This document shows positions 29,138 to 38,969 of a DNA stretch of 64,000 nucleotides, piece after piece; the stretch's first letter is position 1, and each line of letters starts with the position of its first letter. This stretch comes from Tetramitus jugosus (taxonomy: Eukaryota > Heterolobosea > Eutetramitea > Acrasida > Vahlkampfiidae). The stretch is from the NCBI GenBank assembly GCA_937625935.1, contig OW569349.1, positions 310,001 through 374,000 of the forward strand, in the 5' to 3' direction. The notes below the pieces were generated by a model. The model saw only the letters and a program-made list of their open reading frames with translations. It was not told the origin of the DNA and made no database searches. Both the position numbers and the translations under genes were made by a program.

Positions 29138-32123
29138 TTTTTTTTTTTTTTTTTTCCATACAACATTTGTTGCCACTTTATTCTATACACCACAGTGAGA
29201 CATGATTCCGCTCAGCACCGTTAGGTGATGAGCAGTGTTTCATCTCTCTTCACAACAGAATTGATATACACCTTGTATAGTGCCTTGATGCAGGCACGTT
29301 TGGTTGAGTCGACGACTCCCTTAATCCTTTTCTCTGCCTCCCTCTCCTTGCGTCCTTTAAGCTTCAGTTCCTCCAGAAGTTCCCCCCTAAAGTCTTCCTC
29401 TTTACCCATCAGACCTTCCAGAAGTCCCTCGGCAGATCTTTTGACGTTTCGTGGTTGGATCTCCCCTCCCACAAACAGTGCATCGTCGAACCATAGAACC
29501 AACTTGGCAGTGTCTGGTGGTTTCATCCTTTTCAACTTGTCTTTTAGTTCCTCTGCCACTTTACTTCTTGCTGCTTTGGCATAATCACACTCAACCAGCA
29601 GATGAATGATGGTCTCGGGGCTTTTGCCGCAAAGAGAACATGTAACATCACCTATGGCATTGTACAACTTCTGCATGACCACTTTCGTATGCAAGGTACC
29701 ACTCCTGACCTGGTGGTAGAACCACAGCTCCTTCCTATCCAGTCCAAAAGGACATTTCAAGAAATAGTTCCACTCCACTGACTTCTGTAACTCCGAATCA
29801 AGCCACCATCCTCCATTCAATCCAATAAATTCTGTCCTCTGTTTTACAAATGATTCCACTACTCCTTCTCGAATGTTGGGATTCTCGTTGACCACACCAT
29901 TAGCTAGCACTTTGATTTCCGTCTTACTAGTTCTTCTAGCAAGCAGCGACTCATTGCACGGTTTTCCAAGCAGTTCCAGGTAGGCTTGCACTATTCTGTA
30001 CTTTGCCGGACCAATCCCTTTCATATGGTATCTTTTCTTTGCCTCCATGTAAGGTATGACCATAACTCCGTCCCCATCGAAGAGTTGGGAGTTTCTCGAG
30101 ATGCCAGACCGCAAGAGTATTCTTGACACATGAGTTGGGAGGCACCAAGCAATGCTACACTTCTCACACTCGTGAGCATTGTCAGTATTGATGATAATTC
30201 GCGACGAGTGGAGGAGTTTGGCACACCAGGCGAGGTATGTATGCTTAACTTCACGAAGGCGAGTGCTGGATTTGAATAGGCTCGATCTAACGAGCGTTTG
30301 GCATTGCTTGACATCATCAAGCGTATCCAGCAGTAGTGTTCGTGCTTCAGTGTCCTTCTTTCCAGACAACATACTGGCGACAAATGCGGCGGTCCTTGCA
30401 ATTAAACTTTCCTTGAAGTCATTGAGTCCAACGCCACCCTTGTCCCTATCAACCGAGAGTAGAACCGAGGGGAACCTCTTGAGGGAACCTGACCCGTGCT
30501 TCACTGCTTTGCGTCCGATTCCTTCCACCTCATTAAGCCACTTCTTGGGCCAATGGGTGAACTCGGAAGCAAAAAGGAACACGGGATGAACACAGGTGTT
30601 GATAATCCTAGCTGTTTGACTTGGACTCAACTTCATAAACCTCAGTCTGTTCAATATCCGCAACACCTTAGCCTTAGCTTGTTTCTTTTGGACTTCCGTG
30701 TCCCCACTCAGATTAGTGAAAAGCCCCAGTGCACGGAACCCCGTGTATCTGTCTTTTGCCGCAATTTCTTTGTTGGCCACTCTGATCACTGGTTTGTTCT
30801 CGCTCTTACGTGCAAAGAACTCCAGCTTATCAGGATGCATACTAAGACCCAGCCAACCAAGAGCTCTGTGCATCTCATTGGCCGTTCTTTCAATATCCCC
30901 AAGGTCATCACTGAATAGATTGCAATCATCAACGTATGCCACATTCCAAATTCGTTGTGACATAGCACGATATCCGGAGGACTTCATCCGAGCATAGAGC
31001 AGCACCAGTTGATGCACGATGACGTACGTTGTCGGCGATAACGAGTCACCTTGTCTTGTTCCGCGGTCGATGAAGATCCTACGCGACCGACACTGTGTTC
31101 CAATCGTAGCCACATTTGACTCCAACATATTTTGTATGAGAGATACGATGTGCTCAGGGTAGTTAAAGAACCGGTAGGCCGCTGTGATAGCATTGTGAGG
31201 GACGCTATCAAATGCCTTGGAGATATCAGTTAACAGCACATACAACTGTCCATCCTTCCTGTTAGCATGGTCGATTACACCACGTATGATAGAGAGCTTT
31301 TCTCTAATGTCTCTCATCTTTCTCCCCCCTCCTTGCGTATTGGTGAAGACTCCTGCCTTCTCAGCCGCATCAGAAATTCTCTGGTTTAGCAATCTGGTGA
31401 AAACCTTTGATAGACCACTGAGTAGGCAAATGGGGCGGAAATTGGATATAGTCATAGGACACCCCTTCTTATACGCTGGTACAATAATACATTGCTTCCA
31501 CTTGCTTGGGAAAATTCCTGTCTGAACTATCCTATTGAATAGCGTTGTCAGCACCTCCGCGAATTCATGACTGTAGTCTCTCTTCTTAGTAGAGCTCAGC
31601 TTCAGCATTTCATTGCATACTCTATCAATTCCCGGGGCCTTGCCGTTCCGCAGCCATTTCAAGGACTGCTTCACTTCTGCCACTTTGAATTGGGAGAAAG
31701 ACTGCTCCATGTCTTTTCCATTGCGTGGCAATTCGTTGAGGAAAGATATATCAGCTATATCATACTCAAACACTTCTTCGAAGTACCTAGCGGCATGTTC
31801 AGCCACTTTACTCGGGTCGGTTACAATGCACTCTCCCTCTTTATAGCTCTTAAACCTCAGCCTCTGTGACCTCTTACCCGTTGCTGCATTGAAGAAAAAT
31901 CTCGGGTCGATGAACTCAGTTGTTCTGGCTTTGTACAGCCATTTGGCAAACTTTTTGTTCGCTCTACGAGCCCTTTCCTCTTGTATTAACAACTCTATCT
32001 TCGCCAGGGTTAACAAGATCCCCTCCTGAGAGTGCACCTCACCATAGGCCTTACACACTCGCTCCGCCCCTGGTGAACCTAACCAGTCAGAGGACAATCG
32101 CTCCACAAGACTCTTTCTATCTC
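29138..32123 (-). mobile_element. Young LINE insertion with poly(A) and perfect target-site duplication
   Basis: A 2986-base minus-strand non-LTR retrotransposon. Both ends are defined: perfect 16-base duplications (29122-29137, 32124-32139) and an 18-19-base poly(A) at the 3' end (plus-strand T-run). The body is one intact open frame of 961 residues. There is no ORF1 or apurinic endonuclease region, so the copy is probably 5'-truncated at the start of the polymerase part. The 5' end lies 27-43 bases from the tRNA-His gene. Undecayed tail, duplication and frame indicate a recent insertion. Confidence 0.93.
29221..32106 (-). CDS. LINE reverse transcriptase
   Basis: 961 residues, uninterrupted. 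Reverse-transcriptase motifs: GKAPGIDRVCNEML (~155-170), SNFRPICLLSGLSKVF (~221-236), the first catalytic Asp in LTDISKAFDSVPH (~300), RGTRQGDSLSP (~350) and AYVDD (~390-394). A thumb and linker follow, then a zinc knuckle CSLCGKSPETIIHLLVEC. The tail is Lys/Glu-rich. It would copy the element's RNA into the genome by target-primed reverse transcription. The endonuclease domain that usually precedes the polymerase in tRNA-targeting LINEs is not present here, so this copy alone may be immobile. The ATG at 32106 is only 17 bases from the insertion boundary and may not be the native start. Confidence 0.95.
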   Translation of the reverse strand: MERLSSDWLGSPGAERVCKAYGEVHSQEGILLTLAKIELLIQEERARRANKKFAKWLYKARTTEFIDPRFFFNAATGKRSQRLRFKSYKEGECIVTDPSKVAEHAARYFEEVFEYDIADISFLNELPRNGKDMEQSFSQFKVAEVKQSLKWLRNGKAPGIDRVCNEMLKLSSTKKRDYSHEFAEVLTTLFNRIVQTGIFPSKWKQCIIVPAYKKGCPMTISNFRPICLLSGLSKVFTRLLNQRISDAAEKAGVFTNTQGGGRKMRDIREKLSIIRGVIDHANRKDGQLYVLLTDISKAFDSVPHNAITAAYRFFNYPEHIVSLIQNMLESNVATIGTQCRSRRIFIDRGTRQGDSLSPTTYVIVHQLVLLYARMKSSGYRAMSQRIWNVAYVDDCNLFSDDLGDIERTANEMHRALGWLGLSMHPDKLEFFARKSENKPVIRVANKEIAAKDRYTGFRALGLFTNLSGDTEVQKKQAKAKVLRILNRLRFMKLSPSQTARIINTCVHPVFLFASEFTHWPKKWLNEVEGIGRKAVKHGSGSLKRFPSVLLSVDRDKGGVGLNDFKESLIARTAAFVASMLSGKKDTEARTLLLDTLDDVKQCQTLVRSSLFKSSTRLREVKHTYLAWCAKLLHSSRIIINTDNAHECEKCSIAWCLPTHVSRILLRSGISRNSQLFDGDGVMVIPYMEAKKRYHMKGIGPAKYRIVQAYLELLGKPCNESLLARRTSKTEIKVLANGVVNENPNIREGVVESFVKQRTEFIGLNGGWWLDSELQKSVEWNYFLKCPFGLDRKELWFYHQVRSGTLHTKVVMQKLYNAIGDVTCSLCGKSPETIIHLLVECDYAKAARSKVAEELKDKLKRMKPPDTAKLVLWFDDALFVGGEIQPRNVKRSAEGLLEGLMGKEEDFRGELLEELKLKGRKEREAEKRIKGVVDSTKRACIKALYKVYINSVVKRDETLLIT

Positions 32124-32139
32124 AGAGTATAAGCTTGGT
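32124..32139. repeat. Right target-site duplication of the young LINE
   Basis: AGAGTATAAGCTTGGT, identical to 29122-29137, marks the 5' end of the minus-strand LINE. It lies 28 bases before the tRNA-His gene. Confidence 0.93.
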
Positions 32140-32166
32140 GTAATTTTAGGATTTGCAATTACATCA

Positions 32167-32237
32167 GCTGCTTTAGTATAGTGGTAGTACACGGGATTGT
32201 GGCTCCCGCAACACCGGTTCGATTCCGGTAGGCGGCA
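32167..32237 (+). tRNA. tRNA-His (GTG)
   Basis: A 71-base cloverleaf, no intron. Acceptor stem GCTGCTT/AGGCGGC with two G-U pairs. Anticodon arm CGGGA-TTGTGGC-TCCCG gives anticodon GTG. T arm ACCGG-TTCGATT-CCGGT, discriminator A. B-box GGTTCGATTCC. The extra G at -1 typical of tRNA-His is not genome-encoded here (the base before is A), so it would be added after transcription, as in most eukaryotes. The SDR gene starts 65 bases downstream. Confidence 0.96.
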
Positions 32238-32302
32238 ACTTTTGCTCGTGAGCACAAACCATTTCTTGGCCAAAAAACCAGCAAACAATTCCACGCTTGA
32301 TC

Positions 32303-33238
32303 ATGTTACTTCTTCTCGTTTCAATCCTTTGGGTATTATTGCCTCTATATGTTTGGTACGACCGTTTCTATCGTTATAGTCGAACCCTCGCCCAGACTCA
32401 CTCATCTGGCTACTACAAGGACAAGCATGTGTTGATCACTGGTGCCACATCTGGAATTGGAGAAGGCCTCGTCTACAGGTATGCCAAGGGAGGAGCCAAG
32501 ATTGTGATTACTGCCCGAAGAGAAAACGAACTGCAGAGGGTCAAGGACACATGCCAAACAAAGTATGGCAACAATCAAGTGAACATTGCTGTTTGTGATT
32601 TGGCAAAGGAAGAGGACTGTGAGAGACTGATCAGAGAGAGCTTGCAATTCTTGGAGCAGAGGATTGATGTCATTGTATTGAATGCTGGTCTGGGATCGTT
32701 GCTTCGATTCCGTGATATCAAAGATCTGAGTGGTCATCATCAAGTGATGGATGTGAATTTTTGGGGCTGTGTGAACACAACGTTCTATGCACTGCCTCAT
32801 CTGAAGAAACAGGAGAAGGGAGCAAAGATTGTTGTAGTCTCAAGTGTTTTAGGAAAGACGGGAACTGTGTTCAGAACGGCTTATGCAGCCAGTAAGCACG
32901 CTCTGCATGGATTCTATGATAGCTTGCGCGTGGAATTCGTGAATGAAAAAGTTCCTATTCAAGTTCAAATCCTTTGTCCTGGCTTCGTGAAGACAAACAT
33001 TCATGTGGCAGCACTCGGAAGCACAAAGCAAAATTTGAAGAGAGATCTTAGTCGATTCATGTCCGTGGAGGAGTGTGTCGATAGAATGCTCGTTGCAATG
33101 GAAGGAAACCAATTTGAAGTGTTCTTGGACACTTTGGGTCTGATGGCAGCCTATGTGACTCCATTTATGCCTCAATTCCTCTCAGATCGCATCCGTATTC
33201 GTGCTGCATTAAAAGCAGTGAGCACCGACACAAACTAG
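32303..33238 (+). CDS. Membrane-anchored short-chain dehydrogenase/reductase
   Basis: A single-exon protein of about 311 residues. I chose the ATG at 32303; two codons upstream is only a TTG. The N-terminal helix LLLLVSILWVLLPLYVWY anchors the protein in a membrane, probably the ER. The SDR core follows: cofactor motif TGATSGIGEG, the CDLA pocket, VLNAGLG, catalytic Ser in VVSSVLG and YAASKHA (Tyr/Lys). ARRENEL after strand 2 suggests NADP(H) preference through its arginines. The layout resembles the 11-beta-HSD/DHRS7 group, which reduces or oxidises lipids and steroids. The substrate cannot be assigned. Confidence 0.9.
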   Translation: MLLLLVSILWVLLPLYVWYDRFYRYSRTLAQTHSSGYYKDKHVLITGATSGIGEGLVYRYAKGGAKIVITARRENELQRVKDTCQTKYGNNQVNIAVCDLAKEEDCERLIRESLQFLEQRIDVIVLNAGLGSLLRFRDIKDLSGHHQVMDVNFWGCVNTTFYALPHLKKQEKGAKIVVVSSVLGKTGTVFRTAYAASKHALHGFYDSLRVEFVNEKVPIQVQILCPGFVKTNIHVAALGSTKQNLKRDLSRFMSVEECVDRMLVAMEGNQFEVFLDTLGLMAAYVTPFMPQFLSDRIRIRAALKAVSTDTN

Positions 33239-33282
33239 TTGCTAAAAAGCAAAAACATATTAAATAAATTATTATATTTTCA

Positions 33283-34662
33283 CTAATCAATTACAATGAC
33301 TTCTGATCTAGTGACCTCTGCTTTACTCGCAGACTCCTCTCCTTCCTTCAGCACTGCTTTCTTATAAATCTTCACATTGACAAAGGCATCCTTGCACGCA
33401 TACTGCACTTGTTGCTGTGTTAGATGTACGCGGGACCACCTCTCTATTCTGACACCTTCTGCATCATCCTTCAACGAATGACTCAAGTACTGTTTACATA
33501 TCGAATTGACACCTCCTCGACCTAATTTGCTCAAATCAAACGATCCTTCTCTCAACGCTCGTATCACCGGTTCTACGACTTGAGCTCCCCAATGAGCAGT
33601 CATCCAATGAGACAATTTCGGAATATCGTTCGAATAATCGTACCACACTTTTGTGATGCGAGTGTCCTTGATCAATCGAATAAACAGGGAACTCGGTTCA
33701 ATGTTGCCCTCAAACACCTTGTACAACAAGCATGATTTTTCCGTAGAGACTGTAATGACATCGGGCATACGAACGGATGGAATTACTTGACCATCGTGCA
33801 ACACTCGAAACGAGTCCCATTCACAGTCAATGCCCACTGCAAACTTGCCTGAAACATCACTCTTTAATGAGCCATCATCACCATCAGTGTCATCACGTGT
33901 TGAGTCACTCGTATCATTGCCTGAATGCTTTCTGTTTCTTTGTTGCGATCCATCGTGTTTCTTCTCATCCGAATTGACATGTTGTTCAACGTCTTTCGTG
34001 CGTTTACTACTCGTCGCACTTTTACTACTACTAGTGCTGCTGCTCGTATCTTTCTTTTGATGACTCACAGAGAAGACATACTGTTCAAACCATTGATTCA
34101 CTTCATGTGACTCACTTGCAATCACCAATTGAAAATCAGTTGGAAGTTGCAAAATTGGTAAATTCTCATCAGCGCCATCATCTTCATCATTGTGATTGTT
34201 ATTGTACTCTCTTTCTTCTTGCTTCTTTTGTTGTCTTCGAAGCAAACTTCGTTGAATGATGCGATGCAAATAACACTTGTAAAACAATTGTTCTCGTTGC
34301 TTGTCTTGACTCGTGTAGTGCGTCAATAGATCGGCATGATTCTTAAATTTTTGAATCGCTTCCAACGAAGATTGTTCCTCACCATGATCATCACTTTGCT
34401 TATTCTTCTTGTTCTTCTGCTTCTTCTTGTTGTTGTTGTACTGGTTGTTGTTGTGTCTCTGCGCATAATGGGTCTGCTGATGATGATTTGGTTTGAATCG
34501 TTTGTTGCGATTGTACTTTGATTGTTGGAAGGATGACGAAGAAGAGGAGGAGTGTGTGCCATAGCAGTTGTTGTCATTGTTGTTGTGTGACTCTGAGGGA
34601 GTCCGTTGTCTCTTTCCAGTGTATTGACTCGTTCGTGCTTTATTATGGTTGTTGTTGGTCAT
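33283..34662 (-). CDS. DEDD-type 3'-5' exonuclease domain protein
   Basis: A single exon of about 459 residues. I chose the ATG at 34662 (MTNNNHNK) because the longer frame to 34827 would overlap the end of the next kinase gene. The N-terminal ~250 residues are Asn/Gln/Lys/Ser low complexity. The C-terminal ~200 residues form an RNase D/WRN-type exonuclease: AVGIDCEW (Exo I Asp, Glu), VWYDYSNDIPKL (Exo II Asp) and VQYACKDAFVNVKIYKK (Exo III Tyr, Asp). All four acidic positions are present, so activity is likely. The substrate (RNA or DNA) is not clear; there is no HRDC or helicase domain. Confidence 0.85.
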   Translation of the reverse strand: MTNNNHNKARTSQYTGKRQRTPSESHNNNDNNCYGTHSSSSSSSFQQSKYNRNKRFKPNHHQQTHYAQRHNNNQYNNNKKKQKNKKNKQSDDHGEEQSSLEAIQKFKNHADLLTHYTSQDKQREQLFYKCYLHRIIQRSLLRRQQKKQEEREYNNNHNDEDDGADENLPILQLPTDFQLVIASESHEVNQWFEQYVFSVSHQKKDTSSSTSSSKSATSSKRTKDVEQHVNSDEKKHDGSQQRNRKHSGNDTSDSTRDDTDGDDGSLKSDVSGKFAVGIDCEWDSFRVLHDGQVIPSVRMPDVITVSTEKSCLLYKVFEGNIEPSSLFIRLIKDTRITKVWYDYSNDIPKLSHWMTAHWGAQVVEPVIRALREGSFDLSKLGRGGVNSICKQYLSHSLKDDAEGVRIERWSRVHLTQQQVQYACKDAFVNVKIYKKAVLKEGEESASKAEVTRSEVIVID

Positions 34663-34759
34663 TTTTGTGTCTGATGATATCGTTGCTGTCTGATTTGTTT
34701 GACATGGAAAAATCTGAAGTGATTTTGTCACATGCAATTTTGAGCGACTGCCCAACTTT

Positions 34760-36465
34760 CTATTCTTCTTCGTCTTCCAAGAGCTCCTCTGCTGCCAATG
34801 TCTGAAACTCATGGTAGGAGCCGACAATTTCTTCGTACATTAATCTCTTTGCATTTCCACTCATCAAGTTCTCATCGTACCACATGTGCAATCTGTCACA
34901 TGACGGCTCTTCACCGTCGTAGCAAGCCTTCAGGAATGGGTGCTTCAATGCTTCATCCACCGAAATTCTCTTGTGTGGATTGAACTGAAGCATTCCTTCC
35001 AATAGATTGATCGCATCAGCACTCGCATGTGGCAGCAGTGTTCGCAGACTCTTCTTGGGTGTGTTTGAGTATCTTCTCTTGACAAAGTCAACACCTTTGC
35101 GGCAACCGACCAAATCTTCGTCTTTCTGTGAGCCTACGAGTTGCATCGTGAGCTCTAATTGATGCAAGTAGTCTCTGCCCTTAAGTAATGGAACTCTTTG
35201 ACCCTTTGGCATGAGCATCTCAGCAAATATACATCCAACAGACCAAACATCGACCTCAAAGGATGACTTTTCGTACATGAGAAGAAGTTCAGGGGCTCTG
35301 TACCACCTGGATACCACATACATGGTTCGTTTTTCATCATCGGCTTCGTCTTCAAATTGAATGACACGAGCTAGACCAAAATCACAAATCTTAATATCCA
35401 TATCAGAATTTAACAAAATGTTGCTTGGCTTAATCTGGATATCAGTGCATGAAAGAAATTGTTGTTGTCAGTGTCACTTGCGTTTCCCTAAAACAAAACA
35501 GCAAACAGTTAGAAAATACGCACATCTCTATGCACAATACCAGCTGTGTGGATATATTTCAATCCTCTCAGAATCTGATAAATAAAATATTGAACATTCT
35601 CTTCTGTAAACTCCTGATCACTCCGTATCAAATTATTCAAATTCCATCCCATTAGCTCCAACACAATATACACATCCTGAAACTCTTTCATTGAGACAGG
35701 TGGTGGCAAATCCTTCAAATGAACAATATTGTCATGCCCTCTCAAATGTTTTGTTATAATCACCTCTCTCAATATTCTCTTCTGGTATTCCAAGTCTTTC
35801 TCAAAAAGAGCGGGAATTTTCTTTACGGCCACATGCTTGTTCAAAACAGTGTCAAATGCTTTCACAACAGTTCCATAGGAGCCCTCTCCCAAACTCTTCT
35901 CCACTCTGTATCGATCAGGCAACACATAGGTCGTTCCTGCACACATTGCACTTGTGCGATTGATCACGGCTGGCACTGGCGTCGGTTTCTTCAACAACAA
36001 TTGATAAATTTCTTCTTGGTAAGAGTTACGGTTCTTGCTCTTTTCGAAATGTCGGTCATAATGATGCGAGTAGATGAGGTCATGATGTGGTGGATGACGA
36101 CTGCCACTGCTGCTACGACGTCGTTGATGATGAGTATCTGTTGATTCCTTGCTACTATTGTTGTTGTTGTCGTTGTTTCCAGTGTTGGCTGCTTGAGAGG
36201 ATGACACTGGTTTCTCTTCATGGAAAATCTCTGCACGATTACGCTTCAAGTACTCCTTGCCGGCAATGGTCTTGAGATTGGATGGATGCCTATGAATGAA
36301 CTCCTCGAGTGCAGTGTTGCTTGCCTTGAGCACTTGTTCCTGAGATGGATGCTCAGGCAGTCTTTCATCCTCCTGCACTGGATCATGTGACTTTGGTGAA
36401 GGTTGTTTACTGGATTTTGGAATCGATTTCAAAAGATTTCTCAGAAAATTGGTCATTTTGTTCAC
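34760..36465 (-). CDS. MAP-kinase-like CMGC protein kinase with TMY activation motif
   Basis: Two exons, 36465..35524 and 35434..34760, with an 89-base intron exactly at HRD/IKPSNIL; about 538 residues. A charged N-terminal extension of ~180 residues (Asn/Ser/His-rich) precedes a full kinase domain: GEGSYGTVVKAF, VAVKKIP, VHRD-IKPSNILLN, KICDFGLAR, SRWYRAPELLL, DVWSVGCIFAEML. Between DFG and APE it has RTMYVVSRWYRAPE, so the TxY activation motif of MAP kinases is present as Thr-Met-Tyr (~351-353). This indicates dual phosphorylation by an upstream MAP2K. The tail ends EELLEDEEE, possibly a docking region. TEY, TPY, TGY and TDY are the usual forms. Confidence 0.9.
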
Positions 36466-36629
36466 ACTGTCCTCTTGTTTGTTTGTTGTTTGTAGGGGTA
36501 ATTTCGGGAAGTGTCAACGCTTTTTCTTCTGTTGTGAATCTTTCAGTTATTCTGTTTGTTGTTTTGGGCTCAGTTTTTGTAATCGCGAAATTATCTGTTT
36601 ATGGTACACGAGTCTGTTCCAAGCGAGTC

Positions 36630-37649
36630 TTATTGGTTTGGAGCTGACCTAGTTCTTACGATTGAAGTTGTTCGGGTTCGGGAGGTGAGTGTTGCGGCAG
36701 CTCTTGGAGGTGGCCTTGCTCTCGTAGCTGCTGGTCGGGATGCCTTCATTGCTGGAATCTCCTTATTGTTAGGGCGAGGAATGGATTTTGAGGTTGTCGA
36801 CAATCTGGGCATAGGTGGTTGGTACTTTGGCTGATTAGGGATATTTGAGATATTTGACAAGATAGGTTTTGTCTTTGGTGTTGTGTTGTTGCTCTTTTGA
36901 ACCGATGGTCTCTTCATAGGACCAATGAACTTCGCAGAAGCGTTGGAGGAATTCTCTGTAGTTTCTATTGGATTGGATACCTCAATGATCTCAACCTCAA
37001 CTTTAGGAGTCGTAGTTTCAATGGTCTCAACCTTAGGTTGATCGGTCGTTTGTTCGATCGGTTGTTCGATCGGTTGTTCTGCTGGTGGTGATACAACTTC
37101 AAACACTTCTACCTTCTCTTGAATGGCTGGCGGGAACACAAGAGGGGTTGGCTCTTGGACAGTGATCCCCTTTGCTAGACTGACAGGAGGTTTGCGCTTG
37201 CCAAGAACGAAAGCAACTGGGGATGTCAAATTCTTGGAAGATGGCTTCAGTTTGAATGGGACACTCTTTGGTGCAGGTCGAGCCTTAAACTTTGGTGCGT
37301 TTTGCAGCTTTTCCAGAGCAATTTCTTCAGAGGACAAAAGCTGCTTTGATCTAGGAGCGGTATGGAGCCTAAACTCTTGTGGAACAGTGCGAGTAAGTTG
37401 CTGAGGGGAAATTTTGGGCTCATTTGCATCTTGTACTTTCACTGTGGTTGTTGGCTTGGGGTTTGGCTTTGTCCTCGAGATTGGAGGAACTGAGGTGCTC
37501 TTTCTGGTGGTGGATTTTCTGACATCTGTTTTGAGACCAAAGCCCTGTAGTGCAGTCAGTCTTTTAGTGCCAACCTTCTGTCGTTTGGCAGATGGACCGT
37601 TGTCCGTATCGTTGAAAGATAACTTTCTCTTGCAAGTAGCAGTATTCAT
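36630..37649 (-). CDS. Disordered basic/proline-rich protein (unrecognised)
   Basis: A single-exon protein of about 339 residues. I chose the ATG at 37649 (MNTATCKRKLSFNDTDNG); the frame opens further upstream without support. The composition is almost wholly disordered: Lys/Arg/Pro/Thr-rich, with two NLS-like clusters (CKRK near the start and AKRQK) and an acidic middle with PIEQPIEQ and PKVE repeats. No folded domain is visible. It is possibly nuclear or microtubule-associated, but I do not recognise it. Confidence 0.55.
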   Translation of the reverse strand: MNTATCKRKLSFNDTDNGPSAKRQKVGTKRLTALQGFGLKTDVRKSTTRKSTSVPPISRTKPNPKPTTTVKVQDANEPKISPQQLTRTVPQEFRLHTAPRSKQLLSSEEIALEKLQNAPKFKARPAPKSVPFKLKPSSKNLTSPVAFVLGKRKPPVSLAKGITVQEPTPLVFPPAIQEKVEVFEVVSPPAEQPIEQPIEQTTDQPKVETIETTTPKVEVEIIEVSNPIETTENSSNASAKFIGPMKRPSVQKSNNTTPKTKPILSNISNIPNQPKYQPPMPRLSTTSKSIPRPNNKEIPAMKASRPAATRARPPPRAAATLTSRTRTTSIVRTRSAPNQ

Positions 37650-37903
37650 TGATAATAGGTGTTGATCTGTTGGTGTGAGAGTTTTTTTTTCTCTTTTCTG
37701 TTTGAGCACAACAAAATATGTAACGTCCAGGCTTGGCGCGAAACCCATCATTACATTACAACCGGTTTCATGTTGAGTAGCACTGTTGTTTCGATGTCAG
37801 AAGCAAATTCCATATCCTTGACGTAGTTTGGATGGGAACTCTGAAATCCATCACTATTCTTTCTTGGACCAAGATCAAATAAAAATAAGAAAAACAAACG
37901 ATA

Positions 37904-38338
37904 ATGTTCTTATTCCACAGAAGAAAGAAGGAGATTGATACCAAAGAAGTTGACGACTTGATTGGGAGACTTCGACGCATTCAGGAAGATATTGGGAGGT
38001 ATGACGATGAAAGAGAAGCTCAAGGCATTAGCAGAGTGTATGAAAGACCAGATAGCAGTGTCATCGGGGAGAATGCAACTCAATTGTTGGATGACTTGGA
38101 ACAGCGATCTGGACAGCACAACCTGGAGGAATCAGGACCTGTGATCAGTCAAGAACTGGAAGAGATGACCACCAATACAAACAACCAGAGTTCTTCTACG
38201 ATAAGAGCCATGAGAGACGAGTCTCCCATTCCCATTGAAATAGAGGACGACTGGAGGCTTAACTTTATGTCGAATGAAGAAGTGGAAAGACAAAGTCTAC
38301 TGAACCAGTTTTCATCCAATAAAAGGAATGATTCATAG
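37904..38338 (+). CDS. Small acidic helical protein (unrecognised)
   Basis: A protein of 144 residues in a single exon, preceded by an A-rich leader (AAAAACAAACGATA). The N-terminal ~50 residues are helical and charged (KEVDDLIGRLRRIQEDIGRY). The rest is acidic with Asn/Ser-rich linkers. No domain is recognised. It ends seven bases before the stop codon of the convergent membrane protein gene, which is typical spacing for this window and supports it as a real gene. Confidence 0.5.
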   Translation: MFLFHRRKKEIDTKEVDDLIGRLRRIQEDIGRYDDEREAQGISRVYERPDSSVIGENATQLLDDLEQRSGQHNLEESGPVISQELEEMTTNTNNQSSSTIRAMRDESPIPIEIEDDWRLNFMSNEEVERQSLLNQFSSNKRNDS

Positions 38339-38344
38339 CCATGT

Positions 38345-38969
38345 TTATTGATTTGGTTCAGGTTCGACCATTTCTGAGGTAACATTTTGGTCTGTGGTCT
38401 TGTTTGAGACTTGATCTTCATCGAGAAGCTTCACATACCTGTGTCGAATACCGAACACACAGTACACTGTGAGGTACATGAGACTAAAGAAAATTGCAAA
38501 GCACGTCCATACGATATCAGCAGCATACTTCCTCTTCCAAAGAACTCCAAATAAAACTGTGAATGTTATAGCCACCACGCAAAATGCAATAGCTATGAGC
38601 AAGCGAGTAATCAGAGATATCTTTTGAATCAATGTTAGGTGAAACAAATGATATGATCTCGATGCGGGGTTCCTCCAGTAAACCCAGTAGTCGATAACAA
38701 AGAGCACACAAACGATGCCACTATAGAGGGAACTAAATGCTGACACATATCTTGGAGCAATTTTCCCTCCACTCTTTGGTACTAACATGTAAACAAAGAA
38801 TGACACGATGGTGAGAATGAACCACCCTCTGTAAGTGGAAAAAACAAGTATGAGTGGGCTCCCTTTCGAATGAACATGAAAAATTTTCAATTGTGCCATA
38901 CATTGGAATAGCTGTGACAACGAGAGCAATCCAGGGGAATCTCTTAATTCTATCGACAAATGGACTCAT
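38345..38969 (-). CDS. Multi-pass membrane protein (unrecognised)
   Basis: Two exons, 38969..38902 and 38828..38345, with a 73-base GTATGG..TTACAG intron; about 183 residues. The joined N-terminus reads FPWIALVVTAIPIGWFILTI. About five hydrophobic segments follow, including VSAFSSLYSGIVCVLFVIDY, ISLITRLLIAIAFCVV and IVWTCFAIFFSLMYLTVYCV, then a short acidic cytosolic tail. The FPW start and five helices faintly recall the Frag1/DRAM/Sfk1 group, but I cannot confirm it. The intron is supported because the longer unspliced frame would lose the first membrane helix. Confidence 0.6.

Noticed and set aside
30179-30589. Several plus-strand frames across 30-32 kb
   Set aside because: All are antisense shadows of the intact reverse transcriptase on the minus strand.
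29221-32106. KPPD...WFDD near the LINE C-terminus as a restriction-like endonuclease
   Set aside because: The zinc knuckle is present but the Asp spacing is shorter than the PDx12-14D pattern of R2-type enzymes, so I do not claim a nuclease.
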